Source: Mycolicibacterium neworleansense
GTDB taxonomy: Bacteria > Actinomycetota > Actinomycetes > Mycobacteriales > Mycobacteriaceae
Assembly (NCBI RefSeq): GCF_001245615.1
Contig: NZ_CWKH01000002.1
Span: forward strand, 868,001 to 932,000
Length of the DNA: 64,000 nt
Reading direction: 5' to 3'
Position 1 is the stretch's first letter, and the number at the start of each line of letters is the position of its first letter. The notes under the pieces were generated by a model, which saw only the letters and a list, made by a program, of their open reading frames with translations, was not told where the DNA came from and did no database searches. The translations under genes were made by a program, and so were the position numbers. Shown here piece after piece: positions 45,324 to 56,176 of this stretch.

Positions 45324-45491
45324 ATGAAGAAGTTCGGATTTACCGCAATGATCGCAAGTGGTCTGGCCGCCGCCGTCCTGGGTCTCGCCGGCCCCGCCTC
45401 GGCCGACGTGTCCCACCACAGCTGGCTCGACCAGATCGGCCCGCACGTGACCGTGCCGCACGTCGACACCACCGTTCACCAGAGCCACTGA
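45324..45491 (+). CDS. Small secreted His-rich peptide
   Basis: ATG 45324 to TGA 45489-45491, 55 residues. A clear signal peptide (MKKFGFTAMIASGLAAAVLG, ending GPASA, cleavage before Asp28) leaves a mature peptide of 28 residues with six histidines and the pattern PHVTVPHVD. AGAGG precedes the start and a strong terminator follows, so it is its own transcription unit. Histidines could bind metal or respond to acid; no family is recognised. Confidence 0.8.
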   Translation: MKKFGFTAMIASGLAAAVLGLAGPASADVSHHSWLDQIGPHVTVPHVDTTVHQSH

Positions 45492-45503
45492 CCGGACGAC
45501 AGA

Positions 45504-45540
45504 AAACGGGGCGCTCCTGACGGGAGCGCCCCGTTTGTCT
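45504..45540 (+). terminator. Rho-independent terminator after the secreted peptide
   Basis: Perfect 14-base stem, AAACGGGGCGCTCC at 45504-45517 paired with 45523-45536, loop TGACG, followed by TTTGTCTTTG. It also lies just after the end of the convergent methyltransferase gene. Confidence 0.85.
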
Positions 45541-45547
45541 TTGTGGA

Positions 45548-47439
<1,892 letters not shown>

Positions 47440-47511
47440 TTGCCAAGCAATGCTACCGAATAACTTAGCCTAGCTATACGGTGATGTGGGGCACCTCACG
47501 GCCCCGATGCG

Positions 47512-48147
47512 TCAGTCGCGCAGGTGCCAGAGCTTGTTCGCCATCAACAGTTCAAACTTGTCGACGATGACCGCCACATCGTCGCGATGCCCCACGTAAC
47601 CGGCGTAAAAGCCCATACCCCACATCACCGCGACCAGCATCTCCACGATCGCCGGGATGTCGGTGTCGGTGCTCAGCTCGCCGCCCTGGATCGCCTCGTC
47701 GACCGCCCACTTGACGAACTCCCGGGAGCTACGCAATGCGTCGTGCTCCTCGGAGATCAGTTCGGGATGTCGCTGGGCCTCCAGCACCGACGTGACCAGG
47801 AACGCCGCCGCCGAGCGGTCGGTGGACTCCGCATCCATCGCCGCGGCGAAGAACGCCGAGATCCGGTTCAGCAGCGTGGAGGCTTCCCGCGCCTTGGCAA
47901 TGCCCGCGGCGATCACCTTGGCGTTGGTCTGCTCGACTACATCGCGGTACAGGACCCGTTTGCTGCTGAAGTAATGGTTGATTGCTGGGCGGGTGAGATC
48001 AGCACGGATCGCGATCGCCTGGAATGTAGCTGCGTCGTAGCCAAGTTCGCTGAAAACTTCACGGGCAGCACGCACGATGCGTTCTCGGGTCTCCGCCGCC
48101 TTTGCTGCGGGAGGACGTCCCGGTCCTCGGCTCGCTGTGTGGGCCAC
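47512..48147 (-). CDS. TetR-family regulator, Rv0144-like
   Basis: A 211-residue repressor with the helix-turn-helix AATFQAIAIRADLTRPAINH followed by YFSSKRVLYRDVV, and a C-terminal ligand domain. It is followed by the two methyltransferase genes it may control. GTG 48147 begins just before a GRPPAAK basic arm; ATG 48192 (15 residues longer) is possible. An inverted repeat overlaps the start. Confidence 0.83.
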   Translation of the reverse strand: MAHTASRGPGRPPAAKAAETRERIVRAAREVFSELGYDAATFQAIAIRADLTRPAINHYFSSKRVLYRDVVEQTNAKVIAAGIAKAREASTLLNRISAFFAAAMDAESTDRSAAAFLVTSVLEAQRHPELISEEHDALRSSREFVKWAVDEAIQGGELSTDTDIPAIVEMLVAVMWGMGFYAGYVGHRDDVAVIVDKFELLMANKLWHLRD

Positions 48148-48165
48148 GTTCAAATTGTGCCACAC
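48137..48165. promoter_or_regulatory. Candidate TetR operator
   Basis: GTGTGG-17-CCACAC inverted repeat overlapping the GTG start of one TetR gene and lying in the gap to a second, divergent TetR gene. Long spacers are common for TetR sites. Weak evidence. Confidence 0.3.
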
Positions 48166-48270
48166 GTCACCTAGGAGTCCCCATGCCGTCATGTTCGTGT
48201 GCGTTAAATGCGGCTGACCAGCAAAGCCCCGCCGCGCCCGGGAACCGGCCACGAACTAGCGTGGTGCCTC

Positions 48271-48846
48271 ATGGCGGGGGTTGTTTCACGGGAGTCGTAC
48301 TTCGAAACCGGTCTGGATGTGTTGTCCGACCTGGGGTACGGGGGCCTCAAACTCGCCGAGGTGTGCAACCGGTTGGGCGTCACGACCGGATCCTTCTACC
48401 ACTACTTTCCGAATTGGGCCGCCTACACCCGGGAACTGATCGCCCACTGGCGCGAGGCCCGCACCTTGCGCGTGGTCGAGGCGATTCGCGCCGACCAGGA
48501 TCCGCATCACCGCATCGAGTCCCTGATCGGCGAGGCACTCGCGCTGCCGCACGGCGCCGAAGCCGCCATCCGAGTGTGGAGCTCGTTGGATCCCTACGTC
48601 TACGACGTGCAGGCGGTGGTGGACCGGCTGCGTTTCGACATCATTTTCGAATCCGCCTACGAGATCATCGGTGACGAACGCAACGCCCGGTATTTCGCGG
48701 CGTGGAGTTTGTACCTGGTCGTCGGTTATGAGCAGACGACCCTGCCCCGCGAACCCGACACTCTGGAGTGGATCACCGGCCAGATGCGCGACGCGCTGGA
48801 ATCGGGCCGGTTCACTCCGCCGCCGAGACCGGACCAACCGGTCTAA
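48271..48846 (+). CDS. TetR-family regulator
   Basis: A 191-residue repressor with the helix-turn-helix LKLAEVCNRLGVTTGSFYHY then FPNWAAYTREL. ATG 48271 gives the usual short N-terminal arm. It is 11 bases upstream of an FUSC-type transporter gene in the same direction, which it probably regulates, and diverges from another TetR gene. Confidence 0.84.
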   Translation: MAGVVSRESYFETGLDVLSDLGYGGLKLAEVCNRLGVTTGSFYHYFPNWAAYTRELIAHWREARTLRVVEAIRADQDPHHRIESLIGEALALPHGAEAAIRVWSSLDPYVYDVQAVVDRLRFDIIFESAYEIIGDERNARYFAAWSLYLVVGYEQTTLPREPDTLEWITGQMRDALESGRFTPPPRPDQPV

Positions 48847-48857
48847 CATCGGCGATC

Positions 48858-51014
48858 ATGCTGACCCCGGCCGAGATCTGGCACCGGGCAGCTGATCGCC
48901 TGCGTAATTCACTACGCGCCAGAGATCCCGAGTACGACGCCCTGCGCCGCGCCCTGCGGGCCGCCATCGTCCTGCCCATCGCCGCTGCGGTGGGCTTCGC
49001 CGTCGGTGGTGACTCCCAGACCCCGCTGTTCGCCATCTTCGGCGCGGTCTCGCTGCTCATCACCGCCGACTTCCCCGGCAACCGGCCCGCGCGCGCGGTG
49101 GCCTACGGCGGCCTGGCCGTCAACGGCGCCATGCTGATCGTGCTGGGCACCGTACTGGCGCCCTATCCATGGCTGAGCGTTGCGGCGATGTTCGTCGTCG
49201 GCGTGGTGGTGTCCTTCTCCGGGGTGCTCAGCGAGATCGTCGCAGCCGGGCAGCGCGCCACACTGCTGCTGTTCGTCCTGCCGCTGTGCACGCCCGTCGG
49301 ACCGATACCCGACCGGCTGCTCGGCTGGCTGATCGCCCTCGTGATCTGCGTGCCCGCCGCGCTGTTCCTGTTCCGGCCAAAGCATCACGACGAGCTGCGC
49401 CGCTACTCGGCGCGGGTGTGCCGCCTGCTGGCCGACCGGCTCGAAGGCCAAGCCTCGGCCCGCGACGTCACCCGCGCGATGAACAAGCTCTACGAGAGCT
49501 TCCTCGGCGCCGACTACCGACCCGTCGCGCTCAGCGCAGGCAGCCGGGCGCTGGTCCGCGTCGTCGACGACCTCGGCTGGATCTGCGACCAGGTCACCGA
49601 TGACACCGGTGAACTGCTCGGCGCCATGCGTGACCCCGCGGTGCGGGTCCTGCGCGACAGCGCCGCGCTGCTGCGGATCCACGATCGCGCCGAACGTGCC
49701 GCGCGCGGAATCGATCTGCGGGCGGCACTGGCCGAACAGCGCACCGTGGCACAGAGCAGCTACCGCGACGACATCACCCGGATCCTGGATACCGCCGACG
49801 ACGCGGCCGCCGTCGAACTCGGACGGGGCCTGCTGATCCGACGCACCATCTCAGCCACCATCGCGGTCACCGGAAGGGTTATCGGCAATGCGGCGCTGGC
49901 CGACGCGCGCCCGGTCTGGGCTCGGGTGTTGGGCCGGCGCCTGCCCGAAACCGGCGCTGCCGACTGGGTGATGCCCGAGGCCGTCGCTGTCGCGGCCATC
50001 GCCAAGGGCCTGGTGGCCACCCGGGCCGTCGTGCTGCGCAACAGCCTGCGTACCGGACTCGGATTGGCCGTGGCCGTCGCCGTCACTCACGTGTTCCCGG
50101 TGCAGCACGGCTTCTGGGTGGTTCTTGGCGCGATGTCGGTGCTGCGCAGCAGCGCGCTGACCACCGGGACCCGCGTGCTGCGGGCCGTGGCCGGCACCGC
50201 CATCGGCTTCGTGCTCGGCGCGGTGCTCATCGAGTTCGTCGGCGTCGACCCCGTGGTGCTGTGGATCCTCTTGCCGCTGGTGGCATTCGGGTCCGCCTAT
50301 GTACCCGAAGTCGGGTCGTTCATCGCCGGACAGGCCGCGTTCACGATGATGGTGCTGATCAACTTCAACCTGATAGTCCCGACGGGCTGGCGGGTGGGCC
50401 TGGTCCGCGTCGAGGACGTCGTGGTCGGCGCACTGGTCGGCATCGTGGTGTCACTGCTGTTGTGGCCGCGAGGCGCGACAGCGTCGGTGTCGAAGGCCAT
50501 CGACCAGGCCCGCGCCGTGGGTGCACAGTTCCTCAAGTTCGCCGTCCTGCGCGTCACCCGAGGTGCATCCGAGCAGGCCACCGACCGCGTCGTCGCGCTG
50601 GGCCACGACGCGCTGTCAGCATCCCGCACCCTCGATGACGCTGTCCGCCAATATCTTTCGGAGAACGGCGGGCCCAGCGACCAGCGCGCACCGGTGGTGC
50701 GAGCAGCAAACCGGGCCAACCGGGTTCGCGCCGCAGCCGAGCTGATCGCCGATGTCGTGCCTCCGCCGCTGGGCGTCTACGACCAGACCCGCTCGGTGAT
50801 CGAGGAACATGCCGCAGCCATCTGCGCCCGGCTCACCGGCGACCACGCCACCTCGGTACTGGTGCCGATCGGAGAGAGCTTCGTCGTGTCGTTGCGCGCC
50901 GAGGCCGCTGGGACGGATCTCGCCGTTTCGGCGGCCCTGCCACTGGTGACGGCGGCCGCGCATCTCGGTGAGCTGGAGTTGTTGTACCCGCAGCCCGCCG
51001 AGTCGGTGGGTTAG
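48858..51014 (+). CDS. FUSC-family (YccS-like) aromatic-acid/efflux transporter
   Basis: A 718-residue inner-membrane protein with two blocks of about six helices (about 35-175 and 390-535), each followed by a cytoplasmic helical domain. This duplicated layout, with motifs VLPIAAAVGFAVGG and FWVVLGAMSVLRSS, is that of fusaric-acid-resistance/YccS proteins. It likely exports aromatic or toxic acids. Its stop overlaps by 4 bases the end of the convergent nSTAND gene. Confidence 0.83.
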   Translation: MLTPAEIWHRAADRLRNSLRARDPEYDALRRALRAAIVLPIAAAVGFAVGGDSQTPLFAIFGAVSLLITADFPGNRPARAVAYGGLAVNGAMLIVLGTVLAPYPWLSVAAMFVVGVVVSFSGVLSEIVAAGQRATLLLFVLPLCTPVGPIPDRLLGWLIALVICVPAALFLFRPKHHDELRRYSARVCRLLADRLEGQASARDVTRAMNKLYESFLGADYRPVALSAGSRALVRVVDDLGWICDQVTDDTGELLGAMRDPAVRVLRDSAALLRIHDRAERAARGIDLRAALAEQRTVAQSSYRDDITRILDTADDAAAVELGRGLLIRRTISATIAVTGRVIGNAALADARPVWARVLGRRLPETGAADWVMPEAVAVAAIAKGLVATRAVVLRNSLRTGLGLAVAVAVTHVFPVQHGFWVVLGAMSVLRSSALTTGTRVLRAVAGTAIGFVLGAVLIEFVGVDPVVLWILLPLVAFGSAYVPEVGSFIAGQAAFTMMVLINFNLIVPTGWRVGLVRVEDVVVGALVGIVVSLLLWPRGATASVSKAIDQARAVGAQFLKFAVLRVTRGASEQATDRVVALGHDALSASRTLDDAVRQYLSENGGPSDQRAPVVRAANRANRVRAAAELIADVVPPPLGVYDQTRSVIEEHAAAICARLTGDHATSVLVPIGESFVVSLRAEAAGTDLAVSAALPLVTAAAHLGELELLYPQPAESVG

Positions 51015-54000
51015 CGCTGTCCGGCGTACTCGGATGCAGTCAGCTGAGTGCAGGGCGAGTCGTAGTCGATCCCGCGGGCGGTCTCACTCTCCCGTTCGGG
51101 CGTCAGATTGTGGGTGAGCTTGGCGCACAACAGGTTCGGATCGGGCTCGAGAACCGGCCAGACACGCAGCGTGCCGTCCCCACTGGACGACAGCAGTTTC
51201 TTTCCATCCGAACTGAAATGGAGACTCGTCACTGACGCCGAATGACCCGTGAGCGGCGCGCCGAGCTGCTTTTGGCCGTCTACATCCCAGAGCTGAATAT
51301 TGCCGTCATCGCCACCCGATGCGATCGTGCGATTGTCGGGGCTCAGCGCCACGACAGCTGGGAGGGTGACCTGTGGCATGTCTTCGCCTTTGGGCTCGAA
51401 GGTGCCGGTATCCCACAACCGGAGTCGGTAATTGGCATACCCAACCGCCATCAAACTGCCGTCGTTGCTGAACACGATGCTCGCCACCCAGCTGTCACCC
51501 TTCATCGGCCGACCGATCCGCTCGCCGGTGTCCGAGTCCCACAGCTCAACCGTTCCTTGGACGCTGCCAGTGGCAACGATCTCACCGTCGTGGCTGAAGT
51601 TGAAGGTCGCGACCTCTTCCGTCGGCCGGATCAATGCTCCGACCGGCCGCATGGTGTCGGACTTGTATACCTGCAAAACGCTGGGTTCCAGCTTGACAGC
51701 GATTCGGGGGTTGGTTGTGTCATCGGCAACAACCTCCCGGTTGGGGCCAGGCGGGAGACTCAGCGCTTCGCCGATCGGTTTTCCGCTTCGCGCATCCCAT
51801 AGCTGCGCGACGGTATTGGCCGTGTCGTGTGACAACGACAGGAGGCGGTTCTGGTCGACCGGGAACAGGTAACCCACGTCGGGGCCGTCCACGCGCAACG
51901 GCTCTCCGATCGGCTGCCCCGTCTCCGCGTCCCACCAGCGCACTGTCTTGTCGTCCCCGCCGCTGCCCGAACCGATACGGCGACCACCATCGAAGTATCC
52001 GGCCCAAGCCGCGTCTGAATGGCCCCGCATGGGTTGCCAACTGGTGGCATCCCACAGCCGGATACTCCCATCGTCACCGCCTGCTGAAACCAGCTCGCGG
52101 CTGTCTGGGCTGAACGCCAAGGTCCACACCGGAGATTCATGTCCGAGCAGGACGCTGGGCTCACTGCCGCCGGCCGCAACATCCCAAAGTTGAATCGCGT
52201 TGTCGTAGCTGGCCGAGGCGATGCGGGCCCCATCTGGGCTGAACGCCACACTCATCACAGCGGCATCGTGGCGCATCGGCTGGCCGACGGCCCGCCCGCT
52301 GACCGCATCCCACATCTGCACGGTCTTATCGGCGCTGCCGGAGGCGATGTGGGCACCGTCCGGACCGAACGCCACACTCATCACCCGGTCGCCGTGTGTC
52401 ATCGGCGCCCCCACCGGCCTCCCGCTGACCGCATCCCACACCCGCACCGTCTTGTCGTAACCGCCCGAGACGATGTGTGAACCATCCGGGCTGAACGCCA
52501 CACTCGCCACTGTGTCGCTGTGTCGCATCGGCGCCCCGACAGGCTTTCCACTCGCGGTGTCCCACACCCGCACCGTCTTATCCGCACCACCGGACACGAT
52601 GCGAGAACCAGCCGGGCTGAACGCCACACTCATCACAGCGGCGTCGTGACGCATCGGCTCTCCCGCAGATTGCCCAGTGACGGCATCCCACACCCGCACA
52701 CTGTTGTCTGCGCTACCCGACACGATGCGAGAACCATCCGGGCTGAACGCCACACTCGTGACCCGGTCGCCGTGTCTCATCGGCGTCCCGACCGGCTGCC
52801 CACTGACGGCATCCCATACCTGCACAACGCTGTCGGCGCTGCCGGACACGATGCGAGAACCATCCGGGCTGAACGCCACACTCCTGACGACGAACGGAAG
52901 GTCGATGACCTTGAGAAGGTTGCGCTCTTCGTTGAGCACCGTCAACAGATCGTAGTTGCGGCCGGCCTCTGTCGACGGTATGGCATACGCGGCCAGCAGC
53001 ATCTGCATTGCATCAAAATCGTTGCTGCCCAGCGGCGATCGTCCCGCCAGCATCAGCAGCGACTCCCCGTACAACCGCTCCGCGGTCGCAGCCCGAAAGT
53101 GCTCCTGCGCCTCATTGCGTTGGCGAATGGCCCACACCCATAAGCTGGCGGCAACTACCGCGACGACCACGGCAGCAGCCAGCACCGCACGGAGCTGCCG
53201 CGTGCGCTTGAGAAGCGCCTGGGTCTGGCGCTGGGCCTCGATCTTGGCGCGTTCCTCCACCGCCAGTTGGGCCTGGGCAGCGCGCTCACGTTCGCGAGCA
53301 CGCTCCGCGGCCTCCGCGAGCGCAGCCTTCTCCTTCTCTTTCTCCTCTTCCGCGAGCCGTCGGGACCTTTCCGCGTTCCGCTGATCGCGGTGGGACCGTA
53401 CGGTGCCCGTGAGCACATCATGAATCAGCTCAATCCGTTGCGTGCCGTGGTATTCCGCGAGGCGGACCAGCCGTGAGTCGATCAGCTGATCGAGTTCCTC
53501 GCGCGTGAGGTGCGACGGAACCGCGTCCTCGACAGCCTCGAAGTCACGAAACCCGGTGGTCGTAATCAATTGGTTCTCAATGAATTCGGCCACCTCCGGC
53601 CGCATGCCACTCACGCACGAGGTGTAATAGTTCGGAATCGTCGAGCGACCATGCTCCTCGACGAGTTGCTCGTCGAATGCGGCTTTCCCGAGGCGCTTAC
53701 GTTCCTCGTTGAGCTCGCGGCAGACCAAGCTGAGCAAGGTGGGTTCGACGTCGGTCGCGCCACGACGGTTGACACGAACATCGACATCGTGCGGTAAGAC
53801 ACCGGCACCGGTATGCAGACCCGCTCCGGCGATGATGTCCACCACCTGATGCGCGAGTTCGGGTGTCATCAGATGTTCGGCCGGTTTGTACACCGCCTCG
53901 AATGCCTCGTCAATACCCAAGGGAAGCAGCCGCATTCGCGAGCGGCCCAGCGCGGGACTGAAGCGGCACCAGTCCTCAAGGTGGGCAAGAAAATCTTCGC

Positions 54001-54628
54001 GCAGACTGATCAGCAGCTTGCAGTTGTGCGACCGCAAGTTGAAGCGCCGCGCCTCCGCCGGATCATCTTTGATTCGGGTGGCCAGGTCCGCGGGTATCCG
54101 GTTCTCGGCGAGGTCGGCAAGGTCGTACTTGAATGCCTCCACCTGATCGGGTACGCCCTCACCGAGCGTGAACAGCTCTTCGAACTGGTCGAGGACGAGC
54201 ACCGGTGTCAGTAGGTAGTTCCGCGTACTCCACAGCTCGAGGTCCGCCCGATGCAGGTATTCCCAGAGTGATTCGTCGTCCCGGGGAAGCGTCGCATCGG
54301 GCGCTTCCGCTTGTAAGGCATGGCGGACCGCGTCGTGGAGCTGACAGCTGAGTGAGGCCGCGCCCGGCTTGAGGTCGAACCTGACATAGATCGGCAGATA
54401 GTTTTCGTTGCGCAACAACGGGAACAGGCCCGCGTGCAGCAATGATGTCTTACCCAGCCCTGAGCGTCCGAACAACACCGTGACGGGAGCGTCGAGAACC
54501 CTTTTGAGAAGCTTTTCGCATTCACGGACACGGCCGTAGAAAAAGCCTTGCGCGTCTTCGCAATACGACTCCAGCCCGGGCCACGGATTATCGGCGTCCA
54601 GTCTCGTCGTGATCGTTGCGTGCGTCAT
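51011..54628 (-). CDS. nSTAND NTPase with membrane helix and WD40 beta-propeller
   Basis: A 1205-residue signalling protein. NTPase: Walker A GRSGLGKTS (54-62) and Walker B VLVLDQFEE with Asp147, the nSTAND1 arrangement. A winged-helix part follows to about 400. A charged coiled coil (about 415-475, rich in Glu/Arg/Ala) leads to one membrane helix (about 478-500). From about 580 to 1150 are some fourteen WD40 blades; six in a row are nearly identical. STAND proteins are ligand-triggered switches; the propeller would sense or bind, the NTPase oligomerise. It is the last gene of the minus-strand unit, overlapping the SIR2-TIR gene by 4 bases. Confidence 0.86.
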   Translation of the reverse strand: MTHATITTRLDADNPWPGLESYCEDAQGFFYGRVRECEKLLKRVLDAPVTVLFGRSGLGKTSLLHAGLFPLLRNENYLPIYVRFDLKPGAASLSCQLHDAVRHALQAEAPDATLPRDDESLWEYLHRADLELWSTRNYLLTPVLVLDQFEELFTLGEGVPDQVEAFKYDLADLAENRIPADLATRIKDDPAEARRFNLRSHNCKLLISLREDFLAHLEDWCRFSPALGRSRMRLLPLGIDEAFEAVYKPAEHLMTPELAHQVVDIIAGAGLHTGAGVLPHDVDVRVNRRGATDVEPTLLSLVCRELNEERKRLGKAAFDEQLVEEHGRSTIPNYYTSCVSGMRPEVAEFIENQLITTTGFRDFEAVEDAVPSHLTREELDQLIDSRLVRLAEYHGTQRIELIHDVLTGTVRSHRDQRNAERSRRLAEEEKEKEKAALAEAAERARERERAAQAQLAVEERAKIEAQRQTQALLKRTRQLRAVLAAAVVVAVVAASLWVWAIRQRNEAQEHFRAATAERLYGESLLMLAGRSPLGSNDFDAMQMLLAAYAIPSTEAGRNYDLLTVLNEERNLLKVIDLPFVVRSVAFSPDGSRIVSGSADSVVQVWDAVSGQPVGTPMRHGDRVTSVAFSPDGSRIVSGSADNSVRVWDAVTGQSAGEPMRHDAAVMSVAFSPAGSRIVSGGADKTVRVWDTASGKPVGAPMRHSDTVASVAFSPDGSHIVSGGYDKTVRVWDAVSGRPVGAPMTHGDRVMSVAFGPDGAHIASGSADKTVQMWDAVSGRAVGQPMRHDAAVMSVAFSPDGARIASASYDNAIQLWDVAAGGSEPSVLLGHESPVWTLAFSPDSRELVSAGGDDGSIRLWDATSWQPMRGHSDAAWAGYFDGGRRIGSGSGGDDKTVRWWDAETGQPIGEPLRVDGPDVGYLFPVDQNRLLSLSHDTANTVAQLWDARSGKPIGEALSLPPGPNREVVADDTTNPRIAVKLEPSVLQVYKSDTMRPVGALIRPTEEVATFNFSHDGEIVATGSVQGTVELWDSDTGERIGRPMKGDSWVASIVFSNDGSLMAVGYANYRLRLWDTGTFEPKGEDMPQVTLPAVVALSPDNRTIASGGDDGNIQLWDVDGQKQLGAPLTGHSASVTSLHFSSDGKKLLSSSGDGTLRVWPVLEPDPNLLCAKLTHNLTPERESETARGIDYDSPCTQLTASEYAGQR
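52133..52888 (-). repeat. Six tandem near-identical 126-bp WD40 blade repeats
   Basis: The 42-residue unit with core SVAFSPDGSRIVSG and VRVWDAVSG recurs six times. The DNA is also nearly the same: the run CATCCGGGCTGAACGCCACA occurs with matching surroundings at 52735 and 52861, exactly 126 bases apart, with close variants in the other units. Blades outside this block are much more diverged. Confidence 0.88.
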
Positions 54629-56007
54629 GCTGCATCATTACGTCGAATTTCCCGGATCGCGGAGATCAAATCCCTGGTCAGGTCCGCGTCGGGCTCGCCC
54701 CCTGGCGCGTGACCGAACTGGAAGTTCTTGAACTCCCGCGGTACTTGCTTGAACCGAGTCGCGTCACCGTCATAGTCATCGTCGATGACCACCGGCATGA
54801 TGAAGCGCTGCCCGAGGATGCCGCGCGTTCGGTCGACGGCCTCGTTCCATTCCTTGAAGACGTAGCTTTCTTTCTTCCGCTCGGTGTTGGCGGAGATCAC
54901 CGGGACGAACAGGCGGACGGTTTGACGAATGCAGCTGAGAATCTCCTCCTCCCAGGCGTCACCGGTGCGCAGTTCCCGCTCGTCGAGCCAGGCCACCCCG
55001 CCGAGTGCGGTGATCGCGTCATACAGTCGCCGTGCCGCTGCCACATCCTCGTGCTTGTAGCTGATGAAGATTTCCGCGTTGTCCAGCGACGGCGGTTCGA
55101 TGTCTTGAGCTCCACCCCGAATTGGGCCGGGTGCGGCGGATGCGCGAGATTTCGGTTGCTTCGCCTCCCACCGTGTACGCAACTCCGCTACGAACTCGGT
55201 CGGCTCCATGTCCAACTGCTTGACCATCGTTCGCCGGCAGTATGTCGAGAAGAAGCTCGACAGCGACGGCTCACGGGAGTTTGCGGCGAAGAAGAACGGT
55301 TTACCGCCGAGTGCCAGTCGTTTGTCGCTGGACAGCCGAACGAGAAACCGCCCGAACCAGTCGGGGATCTGGCATCCGATGAACAACATCGGCTGATGCT
55401 TCAGCGGATAGTCGAGCCAGTCGGGGAGGCTGGCCTTCTCGGTCAGCAATGCATGGATCCACTCCAGGCGGTCCTCCTCGTGGATCGCGTACTCCGGCAT
55501 CGCCGCGGTTTGACCGAACAGGCTGAGAACAACCGTGTCGGCCGGCGAAGGCTCCTTGGCATTGCGCTCTTGGTCGGGGGTGGACTTGTTCGGGGCGAAC
55601 GAAATCTCACGTACGGGCCGGCCGCGAACAGTGCTCAACGCTTTTGCCAGCAATCGGTCAGGCGTTGTCGTCACGAACAACCGCAGATCGTCGATGGCCG
55701 CGAGGTCACTCAGCGCATCACCGGGCTCCGGATCGAGCTCCATCGTGATTTCGTCGATCACGCCATACAGGTCATCGACCTCGTCTCGACCACGCTCACG
55801 CAGAAACGCCGCCACAGCCTGATCGGTGGTCATGGTCCGGGGCGGAACGTTGAGGTCGAACCGCTCGGTCAGACGTTGACCCACCAGCGTGGTCAGGCTG
55901 TGCTCCGAGCCGTCGACCTTGACCATAGTTACGTCGGGCCCCACAACCGGTATCAGCAACCGGTGTCGGATATGCGAGAGAAGACTGCCCCAGAATTCCT
56001 CGTTCAT
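54625..56007 (-). CDS. SIR2-like-TIR domain fusion protein
   Basis: A 460-residue protein. Residues about 10-245 resemble the SIR2-like domains of bacterial defence genes (LLIPVVGPDVTMV; LRLFVTTTPDRLLAKAL; YAIHEEDRLEWIHALL; PMLFIGCQIPDWFGRFLV). Residues about 308-440 are a TIR domain (AEIFISYKHEDVAAARRLYD; AWLDERELRTGDAWEEEI, with a likely catalytic Glu before Leu; LFVPVISAN). Both domain types can consume NAD+ in immune systems. It overlaps the nSTAND gene by 4 bases and follows the SLOG gene by 169 bases. Confidence 0.83.
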   Translation of the reverse strand: MNEEFWGSLLSHIRHRLLIPVVGPDVTMVKVDGSEHSLTTLVGQRLTERFDLNVPPRTMTTDQAVAAFLRERGRDEVDDLYGVIDEITMELDPEPGDALSDLAAIDDLRLFVTTTPDRLLAKALSTVRGRPVREISFAPNKSTPDQERNAKEPSPADTVVLSLFGQTAAMPEYAIHEEDRLEWIHALLTEKASLPDWLDYPLKHQPMLFIGCQIPDWFGRFLVRLSSDKRLALGGKPFFFAANSREPSLSSFFSTYCRRTMVKQLDMEPTEFVAELRTRWEAKQPKSRASAAPGPIRGGAQDIEPPSLDNAEIFISYKHEDVAAARRLYDAITALGGVAWLDERELRTGDAWEEEILSCIRQTVRLFVPVISANTERKKESYVFKEWNEAVDRTRGILGQRFIMPVVIDDDYDGDATRFKQVPREFKNFQFGHAPGGEPDADLTRDLISAIREIRRNDAA

Positions 56008-56176
56008 GTCGAATAGCTCGATTCACATTGCGCCAGACAGCTGCCGGCGTCGCTGGGGGTGGCGCAGCACCAGCGCGGGTGTCCAGGGAACGCTCCAGGC
56101 ACAGACCAATCGTCCTAGTCCGTGCGACGGCCGCGTAGCGTAGTCAACTACTCGAATTTGGCGGGACCGGGCGCGG

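Noticed and set aside
47455..47480. Possible IdeR iron box (TTAGCCTAGCTATA) upstream of the methyltransferases
   Set aside because: Too many mismatches to the IdeR consensus and no symmetry.
52133..52888. Repeat array considered as CRISPR
   Set aside because: The 126-base units are contiguous, in frame, and encode WD40 blades; there are no spacers. No CRISPR array was seen in the window.
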